A stretch of 64,000 nucleotides of DNA, taken from NCBI GenBank assembly GCA_945859605.1, contig OX243814.1, positions 24,021,686 through 24,085,685 of the forward strand, read 5' to 3'. How positions within the stretch are numbered: position 1 is the first letter of the stretch; each line of letters begins with the position of its first letter. The DNA is from Lumbricus rubellus (lineage: Eukaryota > Annelida > Clitellata > Crassiclitellata > Lumbricidae). A program made the position numbers and the translations under genes. Of the stretch, positions 1 through 12,300 are shown in pieces. Under the pieces are notes generated by a model. That model ran no database searches, was not told the origin of the DNA, and worked only from the letters and a program-made list of their open reading frames with translations.

Positions 1-845
1 GGGGGCGTGTGTATAGAGTATCTGGGGCAGATTCTTATGGCGCTGTCATTGTTTAAGCTCCGGAACTTCCAGAGCACTTCAGATTTAAATTAAATACATT
101 ACATAATGGTCCAGTTAGTATTGTTGATGATAATACAGTTTAGTGTCTAGAAACATTGGGTTGTGTGTGTGTGTGTTTGTCGCACTTAAAATTTATCGAT
201 TTTGAGGATCCGGCTGGCGAAATTAACATTCGGGGACCGCTAATTTTAGATCTTTTTGGCGTTTTAATTTATTATCTATGTTTTCATTCTGTCACGCTGT
301 GATTGGACAAACAAAAATAGACATGGATTTTGGATAGCAATAAAGAGGTTCTATAACTGATTTGTAAATCTTTCTGCAATGAATGTTGTTTGAATTAAAC
401 AAGCCTTGGGTATTTGTATGTTTACATGCACTGATGTGCACACACATTTAGTTATATACACAGTTACACATACACACTATGACAAGTATTTTAATCAGTC
501 GTTCTGTGGTATGCCAGTTTAAATTATGTAATTAACATGAATTATATATACCTCTGGTAGTTGGTGTGTGACTGAATGTGGATTCATGCAATACAAAATG
601 CAGGAATGTTACAGAAAATATTCTGCTTGTACCAGAGATGTACCGGTTATCAAAAATTGTCAAAAATGGCATTTTTCTCAGCGTCAATCAAATGTTGTAA
701 ATGTGTTGACTTTGATAAGCCATTTATGAGTTAGAACATATGCAATTATGCATGTCTGATAGTTGAGTGTTGTACAGGACTACAGGTGATGGGTCATAAA
801 AAATTAACTAACGATACTTAGTCAGACAATGCCTTTTTGTTGCAG

Positions 846-902
846 TTACTACCAGCTCATTGACTACTACTACTGTTGTGAAGACTCTGTTGGAAGATGA
901 GG
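846..902 (+). CDS. Internal exon of an unrecognised gene (penultimate exon)
   Basis: A good acceptor (tttttgttgcag) precedes this exon and a gttagt donor follows it. The frame reads TTSSLTTTTVVKTLLEDE and ends in phase 1, which joins the next exon at 1335 to give an acidic EDEEEGDS stretch. The Thr/Ser-rich then acidic composition suggests a disordered linker. Upstream exons must lie to the left of the window or were not recognised in 1-845. Confidence 0.5.
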
Positions 903-1334
903 GTTAGTACGAGTTTTGCAATGTATTAACAAATGCTTTAAAAGTACTTTTGTATGTTTGTTTTCTGTTCAGACTTACAAGTGCCTAGCATAGATTTATA
1001 TTTATTTGAATATTAAAAATTTCTTTGTGGTACTTTTCAGAAACACTTATATTTTAACTGGACACATTTAAATTAATTGTAATTACTAATTTATTTTGCA
1101 CCAATTTTGAAGTCAATCTTTGCTGAACAGGATGCCAATGCATAAAGGTTATATGTTTATATTTTGGTTGTCACTTTGCCCAAACGTAACTGTAAGAGCG
1201 ATTGCTGCTATTAATTCACCGTACAAACCAACTTATTAGCTTAAAATTGATTCTTTTTGAAAGATTTGCAGGAAAGATAGCGACTCTATAATAGTATTGA
1301 CACTGATATTGTCTGTGCATTTTGTGATCCACAG

Positions 1335-1795
1335 AGGAAGGTGACAGTACCAGTTCGCTCCACCAGATGGCATCAACGAGCAACATGCCTGACTTTGCTT
1401 CCAGCTTACCATTTAGAAGGGCAAAGCGCAGTCTGTGTAAGCTATCATCGTGCATCGCTTTTGCAGCTTCCTCGGAAACCAGTGATATTGATGTTGACAG
1501 TCGACAGGATGAGCTGTGCACCGTTCCTTCTGGTGTGTCTGAATATGGTACCCGCAGCAATTTGAAGCGTAGGAAGCGAAGGCATCCGATGCCGAAGAAG
1601 GGAGATGAACTATTGCCGAAGAAGGGAGATGAACTACTTAATACTTGGCTTTTGTCTGAGATAGAAGCTAATACAGGCAAAAAAGAACTCATGAAATCAC
1701 AAATCGAGCTGAACAGATCACAGACTGAACTGAATGAGGTACTGATGCAGGAGTCGTTACTCAGGATTAAGGATCTACAAACCTATATTAAATAA
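1335..1795 (+). CDS. Terminal exon of an unrecognised, probably nuclear protein
   Basis: The exon opens after ccacag and runs to TAA at 1793-1795. An AATAAA hexamer (1791-1796) overlaps the stop codon. The protein end has a Ser-rich part, a strongly basic cluster (KRRKRRHP) that could be a nuclear localisation signal, an exact in-frame duplication of PKKGDELL (24-bp unit, 1591-1638), and a Glu/Lys/Leu-rich tail beginning near LLNTWLLSEIE that looks like a coiled coil. I do not recognise the family. Such tails occur in transposase-derived SANT/MADF-like proteins, but no DNA-binding domain is visible in the window, so that is only a thought. The gene ends about 2.5 kb before CATSPERB on the same strand. 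Confidence 0.55.
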
Positions 1796-4297
1796 AGCCG
1801 AAATTGATACAGTTGTTTTTGATGACTGTTGATTGTTTAGTGCTAATGTTTGATACAGAAATTTATTTTGTTTTCTCACTTTCATTTCGTAATAATATTT
1901 TTATTTTGTTTCACTTTAGACATTCATCAGACATGAAGTGATGATTGACTGAAGCAAAATTAATTACTGACTGCCAGATTCGTTCCCATTTATGTAGCAG
2001 ATTTATGAGAGAAACAGTGTAATGATATGTTTTCAGCTACCATACACAAAGTTTTGATATCAGGCGTATTACCACTAATCAATTATGACATATTTGACCC
2101 ATCTGACTAAAACCAGGCTTAAGTAAAAAGAAATTACAATTTGAGTCATTCATCGTTTTGAAGAGTAAAGTCTTTGTGTTTAACTTACAAAGTTTTGTGT
2201 TTCTGCCAAAAGTCGTGAGTAAAATAATGTGCTGTCAGAATTGCAATTATGTGAAAAATGCATTTGAAGTTTTATATAACTTTGGAATGCATATTGTTTA
2301 GCAACCATGTGTAGAATTGAATGTAATTTGCAACAAATACACAGGCTGCATAATAGGCTATTTATCCATGCCTCATTTGCCTTATGCTGAATAAGGCTAT
2401 TAATGGTGGGAAAGTGGTAAATTTCAGGAAAAGTAGTCTGTCTCTTGTATATGTATATTGACACTTATGTAGCGTCTTACAACAACTGCACTAAGGCAGT
2501 TAAACTTAGCTACCGGACAGTTAATTCGCATGCAGGTAGCCACACTTGTTGTTTACACACAGAGCGCAACACCTCTTGCTGCCTGCCCCGCAGCTGCTTG
2601 TGCCTGCACAGTCATGGTGCAAAATTAATAGGTACTGCTGCAGTGTTGCCATCATCTTCGTTATTATTGTCATTGCCTGAGGCAACTTTTATTAAGTTCT
2701 GTACCAGTTGAGTAATCTTTGAGAATTTCTCAATGCCCACAAAAGCCACATCAGAGATACTACCTTATTCACCGGCATGGTTGTGCAACACATACAGTCA
2801 TACACAGATATAAATTTCATAGGCCTCTTGATATTGCTATTGCAAGCTCTATGTGTGAAGGCAATACCGCCGAAGCTTCAGAATTTCAATGCATTGCTCG
2901 TTGGTAAAACATAATGCCGTGTCACAGTGAGCTGAGTTGTGTGCCTCATTCCTGGGCAAAAGAACATTGACAGCAGGCGTTATGAGCCAGTTGTGTATAT
3001 AATTATATATACACGGTGAACCTCTACAATAAATAAGAAAAGTAACACCAAACAAGAAAAATTATTATTGAGATTAAAACTTTTATTCCCAACTGTAAAC
3101 TTAACTAGTTTTTATGATTATACGCTATTCCAGTTAAAACTTGATGTCATTTAAAATGTTTCATAAGCGCATGACAGTGGCTTCCAGTTGCTTTCGAATG
3201 TGCACAAGATAAATGCTGATTCACAGTTAATTAAATTTCAATTTTTTAAAATATCTGCATCAAAAGCTGAGCTCTGTTTAAAATACATAAAATGCTATGC
3301 TTGATTATAGGCCTACAGTGTATCATTGACCTCGATGCTATCAGCATACATGTACATAGGCTTACATGACCATCCCTTGATGAATCGCCCTTTGACAAGC
3401 AGTCATAGAACCAAATCAAGTAGGATTAGTACAATTATTGTACAAAGTTGCTGAAATTCGGCAGTACATAGGCTGAACGATGAAAACTCGAGCAGTCAAG
3501 TTGTGTTGCTTATTTACATTGAAGACCACATCACATCTACACTAAAACAGTTTCACTGGCTTCCCATCTGTGCTCGTATTACATTCAAAATCTCCCTCCT
3601 GATGTATCATGTCCACTCCGGAACCTCCCCATCATACATATCATCCATGGTCACGTCATGTTCTGCCTCCAATTCTAGAGGAATTCCATCGTCATCACGA
3701 AATGATTTTGCTACGCTTCGCACAAATCAGAAGTTTGGAAGTCGTGCTTTCTCAGTCTCAGGACCCAAAGAGTGGAATACTAACCTCCATTCGTCAGTCA
3801 CGGTCAGTGTACATCTGTTGCGGAGTTTAAATCTAAATTGAAAACTCATTATTTTATTCTCATTACATTATGACTAGATCTGTAGTGAAGCGCGCTTTTG
3901 TGCACGACTTGTTTTGTTAAAGCGCGTTATAAAATGTCTAATTGTATAGTAGGCCTATTATTGTACATTCAAAGACAAGATGACAAGAATATCCTAATCA
4001 GAATAATAGGCTATGGCATACGAATAGGAAACGTTCTTTACATTCGATCGTCAGCCTCCGGGAGAACTCTATCTTCTCCAGCTTAGGCATATACCCTTCT
4101 TGGGAGGGGGCGGGGGAGTAAATTAAATGGAAGGAGGAGGATTCCATTGTTTAACGACACCTTATGACAGCAGAGGCCGCTCGGGGCAATGGAACCGCGC
4201 GTTGACCTCTTTAGTACTCTGCTGAAATTTGTCGTCTGCTGTTTATGTGTTCGCGTTTGCAAATGACTATTTTATTCTTGAAACAAATTATTCACAA
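1796..4297. other. Intergenic region upstream of CATSPERB
   Basis: Apart from the LINE remnant at 3499-3841, I see no exon-like reading frames with splice signals. The last 150 bases before the CATSPERB ATG include a slightly GC-richer patch (about 4165-4215) that may belong to the promoter or 5'UTR; no TATA box is obvious. Confidence 0.4.
3499..3841 (+). mobile_element. L2/CR1-like LINE fragment, reverse transcriptase C-terminus
   Basis: The translation contains the typical tail of CR1/L2-clade open reading frames: an FHWLPICARITFKI block, then GTSPSYIS, then FGSRAFSVSGPKEWN before the end. It is truncated at the 5' side and carries no catalytic domain, so it is a dead remnant. Confidence 0.75.
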
Positions 4298-4346
4298 ATG
4301 TTTTTCGCTACAGCACTATTAATTGCGTGCCTTGTGTATGCCGCAG
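4298..4346 (+). CDS. CATSPERB: CATSPERB exon 1, start codon and signal peptide
   Basis: The exon encodes MFFATALLIACLVYAA, a classic hydrophobic signal peptide, then one base of a Gly codon before the gtggta donor. Phase 1 fits exon 2 exactly. The start was chosen because this is the only signal-peptide-like ATG upstream of exon 2 with a matching donor. Confidence 0.75.
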
Positions 4347-6264
4347 GTGGTATGGAAATTTTGTGATGAACTTTTAGTTTACTTAGAATCAATAAATAAC
4401 GAATTTTAAAGACTGATCTGCTTACAACACCATGCGTTTAGCAATTCGTTACTTCCTATCATGATGTAGGAATTCCTACATCATGCTTCCTATCAGTAGG
4501 CCTACGGGTCGTGAGCAGTGTTTAATCCAGACGTCTCTGGGGAGGGGAAGTCGGAAAGTCCCCCTCTTCCAGGAATGAATTCCCGGAAAGGTGTTGTATA
4601 CATGTAAATACGTACCATTTCCCCCAGAAAAAACTAAAGATGTAACAGTTCCACCCCCCCCCCGAAAAATCGACAGGTCTTGTGTATTGGCGAAAATGGT
4701 ATATTTTCAGAGATTACGAGCGAATGATATCTCTTACATTGTGCCTTTACTGACCCTCACAACACCTATTAAGCTGACCCTAAAAGACCCCCAAAGTTGC
4801 CCAAACGCCTAAACTGACCCACCGACCTCACGACCCAGCGTTTAATCAGTCTTCCATGCTGAGCCGCCTGCGACACCATATGATCGCCCATTTTTTTCTG
4901 ACCCTTTTTTAGTGTTTCGGTCAAAATCTCTGAAAAACATACCATTTTCACCGCTGAAAAGCTGATGACTTTTTTGTAATTCGCTCATAATCTCTGAAAA
5001 TATACCATTGTGGGCAGATATGGACAACGATGTCATTGGTTAACCTAAAATAGACAGACTATACACACCAAGGGGGTAGTGTTTGATATGATGATATCAC
5101 ATGATGTTTGCTTCAATGGAAGTTGGACTGACCAAAGTGATTCTTTGCTGAAATACATGTAGATAGTGGATTGAGTGGTTGAATAGAAGTTGGCTTAATA
5201 ACAATAATTCTGTCAGCGCATGCATAGCTCCCAGTTTTCTCCTGGCTAGATAATGAAGCAATTGTAACCTTACAGTGTCTTATTTATGATTTTCTTGATT
5301 TTTAAATGTTTATTTAGCAGATTTTTGTGTGAAAAAGGTTATTTATTGCTCCACTGTTGAATTAAAACTTTTTGCCTTCCTTGGTTGTCACATTGATATG
5401 ATGAATTAATTATTAAGCCATATGGTTATGATGGATGCTGATTAAAAGCTTTATGCTGGAACTGGACGTTTGTTGCTGACTTATTGATTTCAGGTGAGAA
5501 ATATCTCAAATGCATTTCACCGGACAGTACATCCGAGGAGAAGTTTTTCCTTCCAAAGGATGAACTGGTAGATCAGATTTTTGTTATTCTATAGGGTGGG
5601 CAAAAAAGTAACCCCTAAGGTTATTTGTCATAGTTTGACCATCAGTATGCATTTTTAATTACAGTATGAACTGACTGTCATGTGCTATTGTGTTGACTGG
5701 GTGGTCCTATAAGTGGGATTGTCCTTCCATCCTTTCTGGGTCTCCCTTGATGCAAAATATTGTGATCTCTGCTACAATTGTATTCAAATTCAAATTTTTT
5801 CAAATTCAAAACTAATTTTATTTCAGGAATTGAATTGAATTGAAATGTTTGTTTCAGATTATCACGTGCACTGTTTCAGCAAACTTGAAACATTACAATA
5901 TAACTGAGATATATCTTGTTTTCAACAACAGATCCTGGGAGTATTCAACCAATTTATCATACTCAGTAAGATTTACCACAACTTATCAGTAACTTTACAA
6001 TGCTTTTGATGTTTACTCACATAAATTGTACTTCAAGTATTTTGGGGCCCAGAGAGTAATGGATAACATGCTGGTGTAGAGTGCCAGAGGTAACTAGTTC
6101 AAGCCCCGTTGGGCACACCTGCTTTGTAGGCTGCTATTAGTGCCATGTATTGCAGGCTGTCTGTTCAGTTAGTAGTTAAGTTTGATGTTAATTAAGAGTA
6201 CTGCATAACTTGTACATGCAAAGCGCAATGCGTTTGCAGGCACTCAGTTAAAGAAAAAATTATT

Positions 6265-6308
<44 letters not shown>

Positions 6309-9300
6309 ATATAAGTATACATTTGCTTCATAAAATCATTATCGAACTGGATGCAGATTAAGGCATGCATTGAATGCTTGTGCCTGGATGTTTAACCCTT
6401 ATGATGGGAAGAATTTTATCACCTTGGGTCTGATGACTAGAAATTGTATGGTAACAGGATTATATAGAGTGAATGATTTTTTAAGTTGTAATATGGCATT
6501 TAGTCTCTGACCTGCAGACATAATTTTCACATTTTTTAGCATTTTCTGTTCTTCCTATCCATTCGTCCACAGTTAAAATTTTTATTTTGGGTGCCATAGT
6601 TAGGCAACCCCAGAGTATTCCCCTCCTAACTTTTGTACTTTCCTAAGTTCAAACCCTACAGGAAATTTTAAATGTAGAATAGTAGCCAAACTTAATTATG
6701 TGACAAAGGATATTCTGCTGCTATAATTATTAGTACATTTTTAAAGAATGTTCAAGATGAAAACGATTTTCGCATACCAAGAGAAAATTTGACTTTGGAG
6801 TACACAGGTCAGTTATTCTTATGGTTAAATCTGAGTGATCTTATTGTAAATTATGTTGTCATTTACTCTACAGAAGTCTATCCAATAGTTAGTCATTTAA
6901 CAATGCAGTTGTCTTGAAGAATTGTTTTTGGCTTTGTAAAACCATAAATTGATTAATTAATGGATTTTTAAAATAGTTCATCAGGCTATCTAATGGATTT
7001 CATTTTTGGAGTAATTAATAGGCCACCCAACACTATGTAACTTGTGCTTTTCATAACCTGCTAAATGAATTGAATAAGGAAACGAAAACTTGTTATGTGA
7101 TGGGAGATTCTAATATTAATCTTCTAAATTGTGGCAATCGTCATGATACTAGTGTTTTTTTGAATTTCCAAAGTCCTGAATCATTTTACCCTTTAATAAA
7201 TAAACCTACTTGCGTAACACATTCTTCGTTGACTTTCATTGGTAACATTGTTACCAATGCAATTGAATGCACACGATAGTAAGACCTACACTTGCGCTAT
7301 TTGGATCGCTGGTCTGTTGGATCATCTCCTGATTGTTTGGTACGTCATGTGAGACGTAATTATAATCGAACCTGCACTGCTTGATATAGAAGAGACTTCT
7401 CCTCTGAATCATTAGATAAATTCTGAAAAGATGTTGCTGGACAAACTGGAACAAGGTGTGTTCTGTTTATGATGTAAACTCTTCCTCAGCTCATTTATGC
7501 AACAGATTAATCATCTAAGTTATGAATGTCAGCATTTCCACCAATTATAACCAGAAATGCTCTGAATCGGAAACAAGATCTACCATGGCTGATGGGAGCC
7601 TTAAAAATGTATTGATAAAAAACCATTAAGAAATATATGGTCAGTCCAAAAAACCGTGGTCCAATGTATTGATAAAAAAAACCCATTAAGAAATATATGG
7701 TCAGTCCAAAAAACCATGGTCCAATGTCAAAAATTCAAAGCGTTTGGAAATGAACACAACTCTCCTGCAAGCAGATAAAAATTACTATGCTAGGAAATTT
7801 TACTTTCATAAAAAATATTCTGCAAATGATTTGGAAAGCCCTAAACCCTACCTCCCTCACTTCAACTGTAACCATCATCTACCCTAGCCATCTGAATGTC
7901 TACCTGCCTGACTCTCTGGATCAAGACCCTAGCCTATAGATTTTGTTTTGATTGAGCGCCTGTGAATAAGTTGGTTTCTGCAACTTCACTTTTGTGGGCG
8001 TTATAGCTATGACTTTTTCACTTGTTTCTTCAACGAAAATTCTCTTCTCACGTTCAGTCACTGGGAATGGTTCAAACCGTATGTTTGTCATCCATCTAAT
8101 ATAATTAAGTTGTTTTTTTAGTATGGTTTCCAAAAGAGCCGTGGAAAGTTTATTCCAATGTTCTGCATGAAACTGGCAAAATCCGTGAATTTCAAGGCAT
8201 CTTAGTGGATAGTTTAACAGGTTAATGTTAACTTCTTGGATGTTGTCTTGTAATTACTTGAATTCTCTTGTCGCTTGATGAAGAACCTGACAGCTGCCAG
8301 TTTCTTTTCTGCGTTTTCAAGGGTGTGCACAGATGAAAATCTATTGTTTACTAGCATTATTATTGAGGAAGAAATAATTCCAAGTTAATATAGTTAATTC
8401 TTCCCAAATGGTACTTCTGTCACTGATTAAAAATCGGTAGCCTGTTTAAGCTGTTGCTTTTGTTGGTCTCCATTTGTAATTAAATTAATGATTGCTTCTT
8501 TGATTGATAATGTTGTTGATATGAGTTCAAGCATAATAAACATACTTTCATAATTATGTGAGGTCATAATGTGAGCTTCACCCTGGAGAGTAGTGCCAAG
8601 GGCTTTGGCAGTATCACTTTGTGGCACAGCGCTGCCTGTGTTAATGCTAGGAAGCGAAAGGCGAGAGTACAGGGTGGATGTGTCTGGAGGAGAAATCTCG
8701 GCTCGAATTTCTGCCCTGGCGGGTATTTGAACTCCCAACCTGTCGCTTGACAGTCCAGCATGTTAGCCACTAGACTACCACGCATGTATGACATTGCATG
8801 TACGTGAATACATGCATGCTTATATAATGAATAGGAGATATCAATCAACGCTTAATGAGCAAATGCCATACACTTCACTGCAAAGAAGGGTTGTTTTAAG
8901 GCATCCTTTTCGTATTATATTATGATTATTTCCAACAATAATCTGATGTTTTGTTCTTTTGTCTTAATTGTGTTATGACAATGTAGTTCATTACTGTTTT
9001 TGTCATTTTAGAACCTATCCTTCAGTGGTCTTTTGGCACTCCAGTGACTAACATACAGTTAAAGGACAACAGTTCTATGTTTCTTACTCAGAGTACTTGT
9101 GTTTTGGATGTTGTGATAATAGTGCCACATACAAGTACAGGCAAGTCCTTAAACTATGAAGTTATTATTATTGTGAGATCTTTAAAGCATAGCAGAAATT
9201 CTTTGGAAATTGGAATATTTGAATGATGTATAAAAGCACTTTTGTGAAATATTTAAAATGCTGCAGATATTCTGAGAAATTATAATATAAGTATGATGCT

Positions 9301-12300
9301 TTTGTTTTTTGATGTTTCAGAAAGCCTGACTAATATAGGAATAACAAAGAGGGCATTTGCTGATGGAGATATCGAGTGGTTCGTTATGGAAAATTTATGT
9401 CAAGGTCAGGCGCTTTTTCATGAAGTTTGATCAGGCAATATTTTTACATAAGAACATTGTTATTAAACATTTTAACATGTGCAGAGTTGCATAGAAATTC
9501 GAATTGTAGGCACAGTTAGTTAGTCACCAGGGAAGGAGCTATGAGATATCCAGTTGTTTGAAGGCCAATGAGAAGTTGATTGACCCTGGTCTTAGTGACG
9601 GTTTACTAACATGGACTTTGCGTGTAGCTGGGCCCGGAATGCTTTTGACATCTCTCAATAAGATTAGCAGTTCTAAGAGTGATGATGGTGCAAGTAAGGA
9701 ATTCCAATGCTGAGGTGGTAAAGGCCATACCAGGGCTTCCTATGATGTTACATAGTGCAGAAATAACATGTCCAGAAATGCTAGCCTGTGCAGACTAAAG
9801 CATTGAGACTTTACTATGATGCTGCTAAAGGAACTGCAGCTGTAGCACTTCAGAATGAATGTGGTCACTCTTAGAACTGTTACTCTTGTCGAGAGACATG
9901 TTAATAATGTTGAATAATAATGTTCTTAAGTAAAACATCCCTTACATTTAAGAAGCTTGAGGAATTCACTTAAGCTAGAAGTAATTTAAGTCATTTTAGA
10001 CCCTAATCATTCAATCAGAACAATCTTTAAACCACAGCACACATTTGAATTCTTTTCCTCCTCTGACATTCTTTAGAAGGCTCATAATGTTTCCTTCAGA
10101 GTCTCCTTGGGGGACCTCTCTGTTGAAGGATAAGGCAATTGTTTTGGAGTCCGACAGCCATTTTTTAAAAAAGTTCATATTTGTTTTAAATATTTCTTTT
10201 GTGCATATAGCATGTTAAACCTGTACTTAGTGTACTAGTTGTCTTGTTTGAATGGCCTTACCGTATGTACAAATTGCCTTCACCTTTCCCACAAACCGTT
10301 GACAGGGAATGAGTGAGCTGAAGATTCTGCTTGACATCATGAGTCAGTAGTGCCTGGTGGATAGAAAAATATAGAAAGTATTTTAAATGACTTGAGAACT
10401 TGTCTTGCGCTGCTTTGAACCTAAATTTCTTACCTGTGCTCTGTTCAGTATGCAGGCTACTGTTGTTTGTTGTTTGGTGATTTGGCTCTAGGTTGTCAGT
10501 TCCTAGATCTTGTGCTGGTCAACCATTATCTTCTAATTTTAATGGAAAATACAGTCTTTCTGAGCAATTGTTTGATTGATCCGGGAAAAATACATGATCA
10601 AGTGTTGTCATTTACTGTCGTCTTCAGCATTTCTAACTGTGTGTCAGTCAAGGTTGGTTCTGATTAAATGTAGTTAATATAGTAAATTTTAATTTTTTAT
10701 AACTACTTTTTTGTAGAAATGTGAACAGAGTATTATGAAGCAAATGTTGTGGAAAGTTGGAAATCTGTTGGAGCTTGACAGAACTGGGCAAACACGACCA
10801 TTATAAATCGTACAACCTAATCACAGGGTTGCATATCTGACATCAATGCTGCAATGCAACACACGATAAAATTAGCAAATTTGAACATCTTTAAATCTTT
10901 TTATATTCTTTCGAATCTCACCAATTTACTTAACATTGTTCTGTAAGTTATGCTGTAACCTGGAAGATCTATCAAGCTCATGGCAACCATATATGCTTGA
11001 CTTGCACAAATGCACAATTCATATGAAGATAACCTGCAAAGGAGGTTGGAGTTTTGTAAAATTTCCTATATACAGCCATAGAATATTTATGTGAAAATAC
11101 AATATTTATAGAATTAGCCACTTGCAAACCAAAATTATGTAATTTATATTAATATAAAATGAGGATTTTGTTGTTTTTAGAAGGGACTGCTGATTTACAC
11201 TCCTCAGTGTCGTCATCATATTGACGATGACTTTCAAGGTAGGTTTAGACTATATACGGGTAGGTTTTTGTTGTTCACCATGCGATACATTTGGATTTGT
11301 AATATTTTGAAATATAAGTGGATTCAGTAATTTCATTCAGATTCATTTCTCTTTTCCCCGAGCCGTCGCGCAGATTGCTTCTGAATAGCACCGTGAGAAG
11401 CGCTTTACAAATGTTCATGTTAGAATAGATTAGATTTGTATGGGCCAGGACTTTTTTAACGTGCAGTTGTACACAACATGTGCAGTTCTAAATGGATTTG
11501 TGCAGTTGTAGTACCGGTAGCACTTCTGTACAGTTAAAGCTAGCAAAAATTGGTCATTTTCTTCCGATTGGAAGTAATTTACCATGGAGGATGTGAAGGA
11601 AAAGAAGTTGTGCAGTTGTAAAAATTTCTTAAAAACAGTCCTGGCATGGGCAAGTTTGGCACTTAGCACACAAACATCTTTATTGTGATGTTCCTCAAAG
11701 TTCGTTTTTCTTCATCAGTCTCTCATGCTTCAATGGCATTTCTCCCTCCCGGAGTTTCCATGTTGAGATTTCCTCTGAATAGTTAATATTTCACAGGCGC
11801 TAAATGAATCTATAGATATGATGTGATCATTGAGTTGTGACGTACGATAAAGAATTGAATCGGAGAGCGCAAAATGTGTGCTTTGCCTGGAGCGACAATT
11901 GAGCTAGGGCTGGCTGTGGTTCAAAGTTCACGATTATGATTTCATTTTTTTAATGATTTTTTGTTTTAAGCTGAAATTGACTTGATTCATTTTTGGTGGT
12001 TTGTTATATGAATTATAAAGTTGCTTTGCATAAACTAGTTGCTAAACCAAAACAAAAGGAAAAAATCCAGCCACAATCAGGTGATCTGAAATTTTGTTAG
12101 GAGTTGTGTGTACCAATTGATTTAAGATTTACTGGAAGTTGTTTGCACCAATTATGGTTAACAGCTCTAGATGATTATAATTATAGTATGATGATGATGA
12201 GGAGGAGGAGGAATATGATAATTTCTGCAGCACTGTAACATGTGGTTAAAAGGGCACTTTGACACAATCAATTTTTAGTTTCTCAGTGATTCAGAAGCTT

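Noticed and set aside
4750..4850. Interstitial telomere repeat
   Set aside because: CCCTAA words are present but not in a regular tandem array; better described as the core of a hairpin element.
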